From Acidobacteriota bacterium (GTDB lineage Bacteria > Acidobacteriota > UBA6911 > RPQK01 > JAJDTT01), in contig JAPPLF010000097.1 in NCBI GenBank assembly GCA_028874215.1, forward strand, positions 20,004 to 84,003: 64,000 nt of DNA, in the 5' to 3' direction. Shown here piece by piece: positions 17,704 through 25,771 of this stretch; positions within the stretch are counted from its first letter, which is position 1; each line of letters opens with the position of its first letter. The notes below the pieces were generated by a model that saw nothing but the letters and a program-made list of their open reading frames with translations, did no database searches and had not been told where the DNA came from. The translations under genes and the position numbers were made by a program.

Positions 17704-19307
17704 TTTCGCAAGCGGGAGAAAAGGTGCCCGACCTCCTCGACGCCCAGGAGCCGGCAACAGGCGAAATAGAAGACAGCTCCGGCCCCGATACACCCGAAGA
17801 GTGCGGCCGCGTTCTCCAGCCAGGTGCTTCGAGCCTCTTCCAACTGGAGATAGATCCCCAGGAACCCGACGACGACCCCCATGAGGATCGACGCCCCCAG
17901 GTTCTTGGCTACGGTGGACGCCACTCGATGCGACGCCGACGAGCCCACCCTGCGGCCGAAGGCTCGGACGAGGAGAGCCAGGTTCACCCAGACCGAGGCG
18001 GCTGTTCCGACTGCCAGACCCAAATACTTGTGGGCGGGGGGAAGCAGCCAGATTAAAAACAGGTTTACCGCCAGATTCGTGGCAACGGCGATCAGGCTGC
18101 TCCGCACCGGCGTTCGGGTGTCCCCCAGGGCATAGAAGGTGGGGGCGTAGACCTTGATGCAACTGTAGGCGACCAGGCCGAAGGAGTAGCAGATCAAGGC
18201 ATTTGCGGTGTTCGCGGTGGCGTCGGCGTCGAACTCGCCGGTTTCAAACAGCAGACGGACGATGGGTCCGGCCAGGATCAGGAGCCCGACGCCGGCGGGC
18301 AGCGCGATCAGGGAAACGGTCTTGACCGAATGGGCCACCATTGCCTTCAGCTCTTCCCATTCTTCCCGGGCGGCCGAAACCGACACTTCGCGAAGATTCA
18401 CCACGCCCACCGCGACGCCGCAAAGGCCGATGGGCAGGTACATGATCCGGAATGCATAGTTGAGCCAGGAAACCGGTCCGTCTCCACCCAGCCATGAGGC
18501 CAACTGCGTGTTGATCAGAATGTTGATCTGGAGAGCGCTCACACCCAGCAGCGCCGGCGCCACCAGCCGCCCGATCCGGCGCAACGCCGGGTGGCGGAAG
18601 TCGAGACCCAGACGGAATCGGTATCCCCGCCGGTAGAGGAGAGGGAACTGGACGGCGCACTGGAGCGCCCCGCCCACGAGGGCGCCCAGGGCGACGGCGT
18701 AGACGGCCAGGATCCCCTCGTATTCAAACCAGGGGACGACGAAAATACAGAAAAAAATGAGGACCAGATTGAATATGGCGGGCGCCAGTGCGGGGACGAA
18801 GAAGCGATTCAGGGCGTTCAGCATCCCGATCAGGACCGAGGCCACCGAAACGAAAATCAGGAAGGGGGACAGAATCCGAACCAAGCTGGAAGTGACCTCC
18901 AGCTTGCCCGGATCGCCGGCAAATCCGGCCGCCAACAGATAGACCCAGTAGTCGGACAGTGCGAAAAACGCCACCGCCAGCAGTCCCAGCAGGAGGAGCA
19001 GAGCGCTGATCAACAGGTTCGCCAGCCGCCACGCCTCCTCTTTGCCCTGCTTGCGAAGGATCTCCGTGAAGGTGGGAACGAAGGCCGAACTCAATGCCCC
19101 TTCGGCGACCAGGTCGCGGAAGAGGTTGGGGATCCGAAACGCCACGATGTAGGCGTCCATGTAAGCCCCGGCTCCGAAGAGCCGGGCAAAGAACCGGTCC
19201 CGGACCAAGCCCAATATCCGGCTGAGGAGGACGGCAGCGCTGATGCTGCGGGCGGCGCGAGTCGATCGAATCCTTCGCTGGGACTCCTGATTGTCGTCCT
19301 GGTCCAT
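17700..19307 (-). CDS. murJ: Lipid II flippase MurJ
   Basis: 535 residues with about 14 hydrophobic helices. Family hallmarks are the N-terminal SRILGLVRDRFFARLFGAG, the DAYIVAFRIPNLFRDLVAEGALSSAFVPTF segment and the late FYALGDTRTPV. MurJ moves lipid-linked peptidoglycan precursor across the inner membrane. It is cotranscribed with xerD through an ATGA overlap. It is divergent from lpxD, with about 110 bases between them for both promoters. Length and motif order are normal. Confidence 0.95.
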   Translation of the reverse strand: MDQDDNQESQRRIRSTRAARSISAAVLLSRILGLVRDRFFARLFGAGAYMDAYIVAFRIPNLFRDLVAEGALSSAFVPTFTEILRKQGKEEAWRLANLLISALLLLLGLLAVAFFALSDYWVYLLAAGFAGDPGKLEVTSSLVRILSPFLIFVSVASVLIGMLNALNRFFVPALAPAIFNLVLIFFCIFVVPWFEYEGILAVYAVALGALVGGALQCAVQFPLLYRRGYRFRLGLDFRHPALRRIGRLVAPALLGVSALQINILINTQLASWLGGDGPVSWLNYAFRIMYLPIGLCGVAVGVVNLREVSVSAAREEWEELKAMVAHSVKTVSLIALPAGVGLLILAGPIVRLLFETGEFDADATANTANALICYSFGLVAYSCIKVYAPTFYALGDTRTPVRSSLIAVATNLAVNLFLIWLLPPAHKYLGLAVGTAASVWVNLALLVRAFGRRVGSSASHRVASTVAKNLGASILMGVVVGFLGIYLQLEEARSTWLENAAALFGCIGAGAVFYFACCRLLGVEEVGHLFSRLRK

Positions 19308-19418
19308 CCCGCGATCACTTGCTTGAGGGATTCGAAATCGGCGCCGTCAAACCCGTAAACCCGTGGTTACGCTATCATTCTCATCTGACCCGCACTCTCG
19401 GGATTGACGGAGTCCGGA

Positions 19419-20450
19419 ATGAAGCTTGGAGACCTCGCCCGGCAACTGGATTGTGAGCTCCGGGGACCGTCCGAAATCGAGATCGACGGCCTGGCGGGTA
19501 TCGAGGAAGCGACGGCGAGTCAACTCACCTTCGTGTCCAATCCCAAGTACTACTCCAAGATCCCGTCGACCCGCGCGGGAGCCATCGTGGTGTCGCGCGA
19601 CGCGCCCGATACGGGGACTCCGACCCTGCTCAGCGACAATCCCTACCTGGCGTTCGCCCGCGCCATTCCCCTCTTCTACCGGCCGCCTTCCGTCACCCAA
19701 GGAATCCATCCTACGGCCATCATCGCCGAGACCGCCGAACTGGGAGAAAACCACTCCATAGGAGCTCACGTCGTCATCGGCGACGGGGTCCGATTGGGCC
19801 GCAACGCCGTGATCTACCCCAACGTGGTGATCTATCCCCACACCCGCATCGGCGACGATTTCGTAGCCCATTCCAACGCCGTGGTCCGTGAGCACTGCCG
19901 CCTTGGCGACCGGGTCATCCTCCAGAACGGCGCCGTCATCGGAGGCGACGGCTTCGGCTTCGCGCCCCGCGCCGACGGCAGCTATTTCAAGATGGTGCAG
20001 TCGGGGGTGGTGATTCTGGATGACGACGTGGAGGTGGGCGCCAACGCCTGCGTCGACCGGGGCACCGTCGGCGAGACCCGGATCGGGAAAGGGACGAAGA
20101 TCGACAATCTGGTCCAGATCGGACACGGTTCGACCCTGGGCTCCCACAACATCCTGGCCTCCCAGACGGGACTCGCCGGCACTACCACCATCGGGAACCA
20201 CGTGACCCTGGCGGGTCAGGTGGGCGTGGCCGGCCATCTGAAGATCGGCGACCGGGTCGTGGCGACGGCGCAGACCGGCATCGGGCGCGACGTTGCTCCG
20301 GGAAGCGTCGTCTCCGGGTCACCTGAGATGGAAACCACCCTCTGGAAACGGAACTACATCCTGATGCACCGGTTCCCCGAGCTGGTGAAGACCGTCAAGC
20401 GGCTTCAGAAGGAACTGGTGGAACTCCGAAAGTCACTGATCGGACGGTAG
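19419..20450 (+). CDS. lpxD: UDP-3-O-acylglucosamine N-acyltransferase LpxD
   Basis: 343 residues: uridine-binding N-terminal domain (about 1-95), a left-handed parallel beta-helix of hexapeptide repeats (about 96-310) with the LpxD signature GGDGFGFAP and the catalytic histidine in QIGHGSTLG (H236), and a C-terminal helical tail. It adds the second acyl chain in lipid A synthesis, so the organism makes an LPS-type outer membrane. The ATG at 19419, with GGAG six bases before it, is preferred to a TTG at 19404. No lpxA or fabZ is adjacent, unlike the common cluster. A 67-bp diverged copy of codons about 260-282 lies 0.8 kb downstream. Confidence 0.95.
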   Translation: MKLGDLARQLDCELRGPSEIEIDGLAGIEEATASQLTFVSNPKYYSKIPSTRAGAIVVSRDAPDTGTPTLLSDNPYLAFARAIPLFYRPPSVTQGIHPTAIIAETAELGENHSIGAHVVIGDGVRLGRNAVIYPNVVIYPHTRIGDDFVAHSNAVVREHCRLGDRVILQNGAVIGGDGFGFAPRADGSYFKMVQSGVVILDDDVEVGANACVDRGTVGETRIGKGTKIDNLVQIGHGSTLGSHNILASQTGLAGTTTIGNHVTLAGQVGVAGHLKIGDRVVATAQTGIGRDVAPGSVVSGSPEMETTLWKRNYILMHRFPELVKTVKRLQKELVELRKSLIGR

Positions 20451-20489
20451 TCCGGTCCCGATCATGCAGCCGAAGATCGGATGCACGGC

Positions 20490-20753
20490 TCAGTAGTGGT
20501 ACCGAGCCTGCAGGAAACGGACCTCGTACTTCACCACCTCGTAGACGACGCGGTGTTCCTGGGTGAGGCGGCGGGACCACAACCCGGCCAACTCACGCTT
20601 GAGTGGTTCGGGCTTGCCGATACCACCAAAGGGAGCCTTCAGGATCCGGCGGACGAGACGCAGCAAACGATTCGCAGTCCTGCGATCGGTACGCGTCCAA
20701 TATTCCAGGTCCTTCAGGAAATGGGTCGAAAAGACCGCTCGCCGGTCACTCAT
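20490..20753 (-). CDS. yoeB: Type II toxin YoeB/Txe family (RelE superfamily mRNA endonuclease)
   Basis: 87 residues from ATG 20753. The Txe/YoeB core is clear: FLKDLEYW, then KPEPLKRELAGLWSRRL and the C-terminal HRVVYEV and QARYHY. Family active-site residues corresponding to Glu46, Arg65, His83 and Tyr84 of E. coli YoeB are present. The toxin cleaves mRNA at the ribosome and is neutralised by the YefM-type antitoxin, whose gene overlaps its start by eight bases. An upstream in-frame ATG at 20783 would enter the antitoxin gene further and is less likely. Confidence 0.92.
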   Translation of the reverse strand: MSDRRAVFSTHFLKDLEYWTRTDRRTANRLLRLVRRILKAPFGGIGKPEPLKRELAGLWSRRLTQEHRVVYEVVKYEVRFLQARYHY

Positions 20754-21027
20754 CGAGACCGAACTTGCTGCGGAGCTCCGCAACCGTCATGACGACACCA
20801 TTCCCGGACCGGACTTCTTCAATTGACTCCCATAATCGTCGAGCGTTTTCGGGGGATCGCAGCAAATGAGCCGTTTCTTCCAGCCCGGACAACTCTTCCA
20901 GGCTGACCAACGCCACATCGGCGCCCCCTCGGCGCCTGACGATGAGCGGTTCTCCGGTTTCGGCGACCCGGTCGCAATGGCTCTTGAGATGGGCACGGAG
21001 ATCGGAATAGGTCGTGACTCGAGGCAT
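20746..21027 (-). CDS. yefM: Type II antitoxin, YefM/Phd family
   Basis: 93 residues from ATG 21027, a normal YefM length. The start MPRVTTYSDLRAHL and the stretch VAETGEPLIVRRRGGADVALVSLEEL match the N-terminal DNA-binding fold of YefM/Phd, and SLEELSGLEETAHLL leads into the flexible C-terminal toxin-binding part. A longer frame to 21159 would run into the lpxD relic and is not used. The gene is first in the pair and overlaps yoeB by eight bases. Autoregulation is indicated by the TTGTACAA palindrome directly upstream. Confidence 0.92.
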   Translation of the reverse strand: MPRVTTYSDLRAHLKSHCDRVAETGEPLIVRRRGGADVALVSLEELSGLEETAHLLRSPENARRLWESIEEVRSGNGVVMTVAELRSKFGLDE

Positions 21028-21033
21028 CTGGAT

Positions 21034-21042
21034 ATTGTACAA
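21034..21042 (-). promoter_or_regulatory. YefM-type operator overlapping the -10 of the antitoxin gene
   Basis: TTGTACAA at 21035-21042 is a perfect palindrome containing TGTACA, the core hexamer reported for the E. coli yefM-yoeB operator. On the minus strand the same bases give TACAAT (21034-21039), a near-consensus -10, only six bases before the ATG at 21027. Repressor binding would block the promoter, and the transcript may be leaderless. Confidence 0.6.
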
Positions 21043-21090
21043 GATTTCGTACCAGTAGGTGAATAAATCCGAAGGCGAACCCGAATCGAG

Positions 21091-21157
21091 AACCATGTGA
21101 CCCTGGCGGGTCGGGGGGCGTGGCCAGCCATCTGAAAATTCGCGACCAGATCGTGGC
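21091..21157 (+). pseudogene. Relic fragment of lpxD
   Basis: These 67 bases align with lpxD 20196-20263 at about 59 of 67 positions with one single-base gap. Neither side extends the match, the reading frame is broken, and the copy lies between the two toxin-antitoxin modules. It therefore marks an old duplication or an insertion event at lpxD. Confidence 0.8.
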
Positions 21158-21167
21158 AAAATTTGAT

Positions 21168-21178
21168 AGCATTATGCT
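21168..21178. promoter_or_regulatory. Palindrome upstream of the FitA-like antitoxin gene
   Basis: AGCATTATGCT is a perfect 5-1-5 inverted repeat 23 bases before the antitoxin ATG. FitAB/VapBC pairs usually repress their own promoter through such sites; the role here is inferred from position. Confidence 0.4.
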
Positions 21179-21201
21179 TTCATTCGCTCTAGGCAATCGA
21201 C

Positions 21202-21459
21202 ATGGCAACCGTTCACGTGCGCCGATTGGATCAGGATGTCGTGGAACGTCTCAAGCGGCGTGCCGTCGCAAATCATCGGTCCTTGGAAAGTGAAATCCGG
21301 CATATCCTTTCGGCGGCTTCTGAGGATCAGATGGCGGCGAAACGGAAATCCTTCGAAGATCTGGCAGTGCGACTCAGGGAACGCACCCAGGGACGGAACC
21401 AGACTCCCTCCGAGGTTCTCATTCGGCAGGATCGGGATAGAGGACATCGGGTGGTCTGA
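21202..21459 (+). CDS. FitA-like ribbon-helix-helix antitoxin
   Basis: 85 residues. The N-terminus MATVHVRRLDQDVVERLKRRA and the following NHRSLESEIRHIL form the ribbon-helix-helix DNA-binding fold of FitA/VapB antitoxins. The C-terminal part is polar and would wrap the toxin. Its stop codon shares one base with the toxin start (TGATG at 21457-21461), so the pair is translationally coupled. A palindrome upstream is a possible operator. Confidence 0.88.
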   Translation: MATVHVRRLDQDVVERLKRRAVANHRSLESEIRHILSAASEDQMAAKRKSFEDLAVRLRERTQGRNQTPSEVLIRQDRDRGHRVV

Positions 21460-21890
21460 TGCGTCTGGTCGTCGACGCCAGCGTGGCGGTCAAGTGGCTG
21501 GTCGCGGAAGAGGATACTGAAGCGGCGAACCGGCTGCTTCTAGGCAGCCATGAATTGCATGCTCCACGCCTGCTGGCATCTGAGGTCGCCAATGCGCTGT
21601 GGCGCAAGGTTCGGCTAGGTGAGATACGCCACGGCGATGCCGGGTTGCTTGCGGCGGCCGTGACCGATATGCCACTCCGTTGGTCCGACGACGAACGTGT
21701 TTGCGCGGACTCGATTCGGCTCGCGCTCGAACTTGAGCGGCCCGTCTATGATTGCGTGTATCTCGCGCTCGGACATCGCATCGGCGCCACACTCGTGACG
21801 GCGGATATCCGCTTCGCGAATGCAATGAAAACGACCGTTCACGGGGGCGATGTGGTGACGCTGACGGACCTCGTCATCGATTCGAACTGA
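21459..21890 (+). CDS. PIN-domain toxin, VapC/FitB family ribonuclease
   Basis: 143 residues, typical of VapC. Acidic active-site residues are all visible: Asp in LVVDASVAVKWL, Glu in ASEVANALW, Asp in PVYDCVYLALG and Asp in LVTADIRF. It is expected to cut tRNA or rRNA with Mg2+ when released from its antitoxin. It overlaps the antitoxin gene by one base. Together with the neighbouring YefM-YoeB pair it forms a double toxin-antitoxin locus next to lpxD. Confidence 0.92.
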   Translation: MRLVVDASVAVKWLVAEEDTEAANRLLLGSHELHAPRLLASEVANALWRKVRLGEIRHGDAGLLAAAVTDMPLRWSDDERVCADSIRLALELERPVYDCVYLALGHRIGATLVTADIRFANAMKTTVHGGDVVTLTDLVIDSN

Positions 21891-22099
21891 TGCCCAGCGG
21901 CCGCAATACGGGTCCCCCTTCCGAAGACTGCCGTGAATTCCGGCCGCAATTGGTCATGCCCAGGTCATCCGCAGGGAATCGTCGATGGAGCAAGCGACTC
22001 GCCCTTATCAATAGCGGGTGAACCGGATCTCGCGATTCAGGTTGGGCAAGGCCCACAGGTTGCCGACCTCCGAAAACCCGAGTTAGACTTTGAAAAGTC

Positions 22100-23341
22100 A
22101 TGTCATTCAAGGAATCATTGCAACGAAGAGAGTTTCTGAAACGGGGCAGCGCCTTGGCGGCGGTCCTCTCCACGGCTTCGGCCGCAGCCCAATACAACGG
22201 CGATCCCGGCGAGCCCAATCCCCACACGCAGCCGGCCCCGAACCGCCGGGACATCATCATCTACCGCGACCCTTTCGCCTACTGCTCCCATGCTTCCATC
22301 GTGCGCCTGGCCAACGGGGAGTGGGTCACCGCCTTCAACGAGTGCCAGAAAATCAAACCGTATACCCATCCGCCGGGTGATCCCCACTTCCACAACCTGG
22401 TTTCCCGCTCCGACGACGAGGGCCGCACCTGGAGCCCTCCGGAGGCCGCTCCCAACTGGGACTGGTACGGGGTGGAGTGTCCGGGCCTGGCCCAACTTCA
22501 GGACGGGACGGTGGTCCTGAACCAGTGGCAGTTCCTCTGGTATCCCCTGGCGCAGGGGCGGAAACTCGCCTCCCAGGGAGAAAAGATCTGGCTCAGAACC
22601 AGCCGCAAGCAGGGCTGGCTGCCGGCAGCTTCCGACTCCGATTTTGACCGGAGCCTCTACCCCTGGGCCCGGGCCAACAGCGGCTGCTACGTCCACCTGA
22701 GCTCCGACGGAGGCCGGACCTGGGACCGTACGGTCCGGATTCCCACCGAACCCTACATCGGAGGCTACACGCCCCGGGGCGTGGCTCAACTGCAGGACGG
22801 AACCGTCCTCATGGTCACCGCGGACCACCCGCTGAATCACACGGCCTACGCGGTGCGGTCCCGGGACGGTGGATTGACCTGGACCCCGCCGGTGGCCGTC
22901 GCGAATGCGGGAGACGGCATGTTGTCCGAACCCACGGCGGCGGTTCTCCCCAGCGGCAAGGTGGTGGCCATGATGCGAAGCCACACGCGCTACCTTCACC
23001 AGAGCGAGTCTTCCGACGGGGGATCGACCTGGACACCCGTGCGCAAGACCCCCATCTTCGGCTACCCGGGACATCTGCTGCGCCTTGCGGACGGCCGGCT
23101 GCTGGTCACCTACGGCCATCGCCGCTCTCCCTTCGGCATCCGGGCCTGCCAGAGCCGGGACAACGGCCAATCCTGGGACTACGGGCAGGAATACCTGATC
23201 CGTGGCGATTTCCCGAACCGGAACCTGGGCTATCCGGTGACCATCGAGTACCGGCCCGGGCATCTGTTCACCGTCTACTACGGTGAAGAACCGGACGGGG
23301 TCACCAGCATCCAGGGCTCCTACTGGGAGATTCCCAGCTAA
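22100..23341 (+). CDS. Sialidase-fold BNR-repeat protein, Tat-exported
   Basis: 413 residues with a Tat-type signal (QRREFLKRGSALAAVL, about 8-23). Five Asp-box (BNR) motifs of the form SxDxGxxW are present: SDDEGRTW, SSDGGRTW, SRDGGLTW, SSDGGSTW and SRDNGQSW. This gives a six-bladed sialidase propeller. The canonical RIP arginine motif near the N-terminus is not obvious, so sialic-acid hydrolysis is not assured; related proteins are annotated exo-alpha-sialidase or simply BNR protein. The TPR-CRTAC1 fusion follows after 12 bases in the same operon. Gene 43364-44617 is its nearest relative here by motif order (YGHRRxPF, GYPxxxE). Confidence 0.85.
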   Translation: MSFKESLQRREFLKRGSALAAVLSTASAAAQYNGDPGEPNPHTQPAPNRRDIIIYRDPFAYCSHASIVRLANGEWVTAFNECQKIKPYTHPPGDPHFHNLVSRSDDEGRTWSPPEAAPNWDWYGVECPGLAQLQDGTVVLNQWQFLWYPLAQGRKLASQGEKIWLRTSRKQGWLPAASDSDFDRSLYPWARANSGCYVHLSSDGGRTWDRTVRIPTEPYIGGYTPRGVAQLQDGTVLMVTADHPLNHTAYAVRSRDGGLTWTPPVAVANAGDGMLSEPTAAVLPSGKVVAMMRSHTRYLHQSESSDGGSTWTPVRKTPIFGYPGHLLRLADGRLLVTYGHRRSPFGIRACQSRDNGQSWDYGQEYLIRGDFPNRNLGYPVTIEYRPGHLFTVYYGEEPDGVTSIQGSYWEIPS

Positions 23342-23353
23342 CCCGGGAAGCTC

Positions 23354-25717
23354 ATGCTTGCATCTCGTGGAATACGGCCGCCAACGGCGAGGCGCGCCAC
23401 CGCCGGCTTCTCCGGAGCAGCCGTCCGCGCCGCCTTGGTTGCAGCCATCATTCTGGGCCACCCCCAAGACATCCACCCGGTCCAGAACTCGGATCCCAAG
23501 AAGCCCCACCATCACCATTCCAAAACAGCCGGGCAGCACAAAAGGGGCCACGCGGTGGATCAAGACCAATCCCCGGGGCATCGCCGCATGCTCCAAACTC
23601 TTCGGGAGGTGGCAGACAGGGCGGCTGCGGGCGACCTTTACCTGGGTGATGGGGTCGTGCGCAAATTCCGCCGCCAGTTGGAAGAACTGAACCAGAGCCC
23701 TTCAGTCCCCGGGACTCCCTCCTATTGGATGGACCTGAACCGGTGGAACGTGCTGTTGGAACTGGGAGTCGCCGAGGTCCGGTTCGGTGAAGAGAAGGCC
23801 GGCATCGAGCACCTGAAGGCGGCTTACAATCTCCTTCCCAGTGTCCGCGACCGGCTCCAGCGGTCCAAGGTGGACCAGACCATCTTCGAACTGGGCGTGG
23901 CCTACATGCGGATGGGCGAGACCCAGAACTGTGTCGTTCAACACGGCGCCGAGCGCTGCATCCTCCCGCTTCGGGGAGAAGGGATCCACGCCCTACCGGA
24001 GGGGTCCACCCAGGCGATCCGGTATTTCACGGAAGTGCTGGAGTCTTCTCCTTCGGGAAAGGACTACGGATACTACTTTCCTTCCCTCTGGCTCCTGAAC
24101 GTTGCCTACATGACGCTGGACCAATATCCGGATGGCGTGCCGGCCCGCTACCGGATTCCCGAATCGAAGTTTCAGACCCGTATCCCGTTCCAACGTTTTC
24201 GCAACATCTCCCAGAAACTGGGATTGGACAGCTTCAATCTGGCCGGCGGCGCCATCGTGGACGACTTCGACGGGGACGGATACCTGGACATCTTGACCTC
24301 AACCTGGGATCTCAGCGGCCCCATGGTCTACTTTCGCAACAACGCAGACGGGACCTTTCGGGAGATCTCCAGCGAAGCCGGTCTGGAGGGCATCTGGGGC
24401 GGCCTCAACCTGCTGCAGGCCGACTACGACAACGACGGCCACGTGGACGTCCTCGTCCTGCGGGGGGCATGGTCCGGCAAGGAGGGAGAGCAGCCCAACT
24501 CACTTCTGAGAAACCGCGGAGACGGGACCTTCCAGGACGTCACCTACGAAGCCGGACTGGCCGAGGTCTCCTATCCGACTCAGGTGGCCGGCTGGGCCGA
24601 CTACGACAACGACGGCGATCTGGACCTGTTCGTGGGAAACGAATCCCTGGGGGATTACCGGGCGCCCTGGCAACTGTTCCGGAATCAGGGGGACGGCACC
24701 TTTCAGGACGTGGCCGCGCAGGCCGGCGTCAAGAACTACTTCTTCACCAAGGGGGTCGCCTGGGGAGACTACGATGGAGACCGCTATCCGGACCTTTACG
24801 TCTCCAACTACCGGGACCCGAACCGGCTCTTCCGGAACCGGGGAGACGGAACCTTCGAGGACGTCACGGCCAAGCTGAAGGTGGAAGATCCGGAGGAGAG
24901 CTTCCCGGCCTGGTTCTGGGACTACAACAACGACGGCCATCTGGACCTGTTCGTCTCCAGCTATGCGGGGCACATCGGCCACCAGGCCCGTCACCATATC
25001 GGGCTCCCCCCGGAATTCGAACAAGCCCGTCTCTACGAGGGCAACGGACAAGGCGGTTTTCGGGACGTGGCCCGCGAGCGGAATCTGGAAGTACCCATGC
25101 AGCCCATGGGGTCCAACTTCGGAGACCTGAACAACGACGGCTGGCTGGACTTCTACCTGGGTACCGGGGATCCCAGTCTCGCCAGCATCGTCCCCAACCT
25201 CATGTTCCTGAGCCAGGGTGGGCAACGGTTCGAGGACGTGACCATCGCCGGCGGGTTCGGTCATCTCCAGAAGGGTCATGGCGTCGCTTTCGCCGATCTC
25301 GACAACGACGGCGACCTGGATGTCTTCGAGCAGATGGGAGGCGCCTTCCCGGTGGACGGCTACAGCGACGCCCTCTACGAGAACCCGGGCACCGGCAACC
25401 ACTGGCTTGCCATCAAACTGGTGGGCCGCGAGTCCAACGCTTCCGCCATCGGCGCCCGGATCCGGGTGCGGATCATGGAAGGGGGCGCGAGTCGATCAAT
25501 CTACCGGCACGTCAACAGTGGAGGCAGCTTCGGGTGCAACCCCTTGCGTCAGACCATCGGTCTCGGTCAGGCCACTTCGGCCAGCGAGGTCGAGATCTTC
25601 TGGCCCACGACGGGCAAGACCCAGCGTCTCGGTGAGGTCAGTTCGGATCAGTTGATCCGGGTGGTCGAAGGTGAGGAAGGGTTCCAGCGAGTGCCGCTGA
25701 AGCGGCTCCGATTCTGA
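23354..25717 (+). CDS. TPR-FG-GAP-ASPIC/UnbV fusion protein (CRTAC1 type), exported
   Basis: 787 residues. The N-terminal 290 residues after a signal segment form a helical TPR-like region (ELGVAEVRFGEEKAGIEHL, ELGVAYMRMGETQN) with a C-x8-C pair (NC...RCILPL). Then come about eight VCBS/FG-GAP blades (QADYDNDGHVDVLVL, ADYDNDGDLDLFVG, ADLDNDGDLDVFEQ) and a C-terminal ASPIC/UnbV domain (SNASAIGARI, GCNPLRQTIGLGQ, EIFWPTTG). It joins in one chain the two modules that are separate genes at 7100 and 8796. GGAAG precedes the ATG. Likely a surface or periplasmic calcium-dependent binding protein; role unknown. Confidence 0.88.
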   Translation: MLASRGIRPPTARRATAGFSGAAVRAALVAAIILGHPQDIHPVQNSDPKKPHHHHSKTAGQHKRGHAVDQDQSPGHRRMLQTLREVADRAAAGDLYLGDGVVRKFRRQLEELNQSPSVPGTPSYWMDLNRWNVLLELGVAEVRFGEEKAGIEHLKAAYNLLPSVRDRLQRSKVDQTIFELGVAYMRMGETQNCVVQHGAERCILPLRGEGIHALPEGSTQAIRYFTEVLESSPSGKDYGYYFPSLWLLNVAYMTLDQYPDGVPARYRIPESKFQTRIPFQRFRNISQKLGLDSFNLAGGAIVDDFDGDGYLDILTSTWDLSGPMVYFRNNADGTFREISSEAGLEGIWGGLNLLQADYDNDGHVDVLVLRGAWSGKEGEQPNSLLRNRGDGTFQDVTYEAGLAEVSYPTQVAGWADYDNDGDLDLFVGNESLGDYRAPWQLFRNQGDGTFQDVAAQAGVKNYFFTKGVAWGDYDGDRYPDLYVSNYRDPNRLFRNRGDGTFEDVTAKLKVEDPEESFPAWFWDYNNDGHLDLFVSSYAGHIGHQARHHIGLPPEFEQARLYEGNGQGGFRDVARERNLEVPMQPMGSNFGDLNNDGWLDFYLGTGDPSLASIVPNLMFLSQGGQRFEDVTIAGGFGHLQKGHGVAFADLDNDGDLDVFEQMGGAFPVDGYSDALYENPGTGNHWLAIKLVGRESNASAIGARIRVRIMEGGASRSIYRHVNSGGSFGCNPLRQTIGLGQATSASEVEIFWPTTGKTQRLGEVSSDQLIRVVEGEEGFQRVPLKRLRF

Positions 25718-25771
25718 CCTGCGTGAAGAAAACCTCCTGGATTTCCTCGCTCCCGATACGCGCTCCAGCGT

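Noticed and set aside
17704..18162. N-terminal extension of xerD by about 150 codons
   Set aside because: It lies wholly over murJ in another frame; the standard 299-residue XerD starts at the ATGA overlap.
21028..21159. Upstream extension of the YefM-type antitoxin
   Set aside because: It would translate the lpxD relic on the wrong strand and exceed the family length.
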